Under the pieces are notes generated by a model. The model saw nothing but the letters and a program-made list of their open reading frames with translations, had not been told where the DNA came from and did not search any database. Source: Clostridiales bacterium (GTDB lineage Bacteria > Bacillota_A > Clostridia > Saccharofermentanales > Saccharofermentanaceae). From it: 15,020 nt of DNA. A program made the position numbers and the translations under genes. Location: the NCBI GenBank assembly GCA_024695545.1, contig JAILHZ010000142.1, forward strand, positions 1-15,020. Direction: 5' to 3'. Of this stretch, positions 14,886 to 15,020 are shown in pieces. Positions within the stretch are counted from its first letter, which is position 1, and each line of letters opens with the position of its first letter.

Positions 14886-15020
14886 TTATGATACGTTTTT
14901 GATGTATTTTTCCATGTTTTCTGCAGACTTCATTTGCATCTTTCTGGATACATGTCCGTAGACATCGAGCGTGAAACTTGCTGTAGCGTGTCCCAAGTTG
15001 CTCTGAACAGTCTTGATATC
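14886..15020 (-). CDS. Tyrosine recombinase/integrase, C-terminal fragment (continues beyond right edge)
   Basis: The last 44 residues of a site-specific integrase on the minus strand, read in frame from the window edge to TAA at 14886-14888. LGHATASFTLDVYGH contains the catalytic His of the LGH box and, ten residues later, the nucleophilic Tyr in DVYGH, the standard end of phage and ICE integrases. The Arg-Lys-HxxR part lies outside the window. The tail ends KYIKNVS about 20 residues after the Tyr, a normal length, so nothing suggests truncation at this end. The gene converges on tRNA-Ser, with its stop 110 bp from the tRNA 3' end. That is the usual position of an integrase that recombines into a tRNA gene. 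The rest of the element cannot be seen. Confidence 0.9.
   Translation of the reverse strand, partial: DIKTVQSNLGHATASFTLDVYGHVSRKMQMKSAENMEKYIKNVS

Overview
The window is the chromosomal replication-origin region of a Gram-positive bacterium, most likely a member of the Clostridia (Bacillota). The evidence is the order dnaA - dnaN - recF - remB - gyrB followed by parA (soj) and parB (spo0J), a lipid II amidation pair (murT/gatD), a sortase, Gram-positive parS sites and strong AGGAGG-like ribosome binding sites. Genus and family cannot be fixed from this sequence.

Left arm (1-5583). A 2-isopropylmalate-synthase-family gene runs off the left edge on the minus strand. It is divergent from a soluble PAS-GGDEF diguanylate cyclase on the plus strand. 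The cyclase stop codon directly abuts the stop codon of a minus-strand operon that reads sortase, murT, gatD away from the origin. A compact divergent promoter region with two nested dyads (5584-5727) separates this operon from dnaA.

Origin and right arm (5728-14577, all plus strand). DnaA is followed by a 437-bp AT-rich intergenic region holding the DnaA boxes, i.e. oriC. Then come the sliding clamp dnaN, recF (no S4-domain gene between them), the small regulator remB with its own strong promoter, and gyrB, which carries an unusual acidic N-terminal extension. After a gyrB terminator, a 524-bp AT-rich gap contains three perfect parS sites and several inverted repeats, leading into parA and parB. 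gyrA is not in the window.

Right edge (14578-15020). A parB terminator, a textbook promoter, a complete tRNA-Ser(UGA) with encoded CCA and its own terminator are followed by the C-terminus of a tyrosine integrase pointing at the tRNA. This is most simply the end of a mobile element integrated at the tRNA 3' end, only about 7.5 kb from oriC.

How it fits together: DnaA opens oriC, DnaN and RecF serve the replisome and gap repair, GyrB relaxes supercoils ahead of the forks, and ParA/ParB acting on parS segregate the new origins. The sortase-MurT-GatD operon serves the cell envelope. No defence system, CRISPR array or clearly unprecedented multi-gene system is visible. The most notable items are the tRNA-Ser/integrase boundary, the GyrB extension, the nested dyads in the origin and promoter regions, and the sortase-MurT-GatD linkage.
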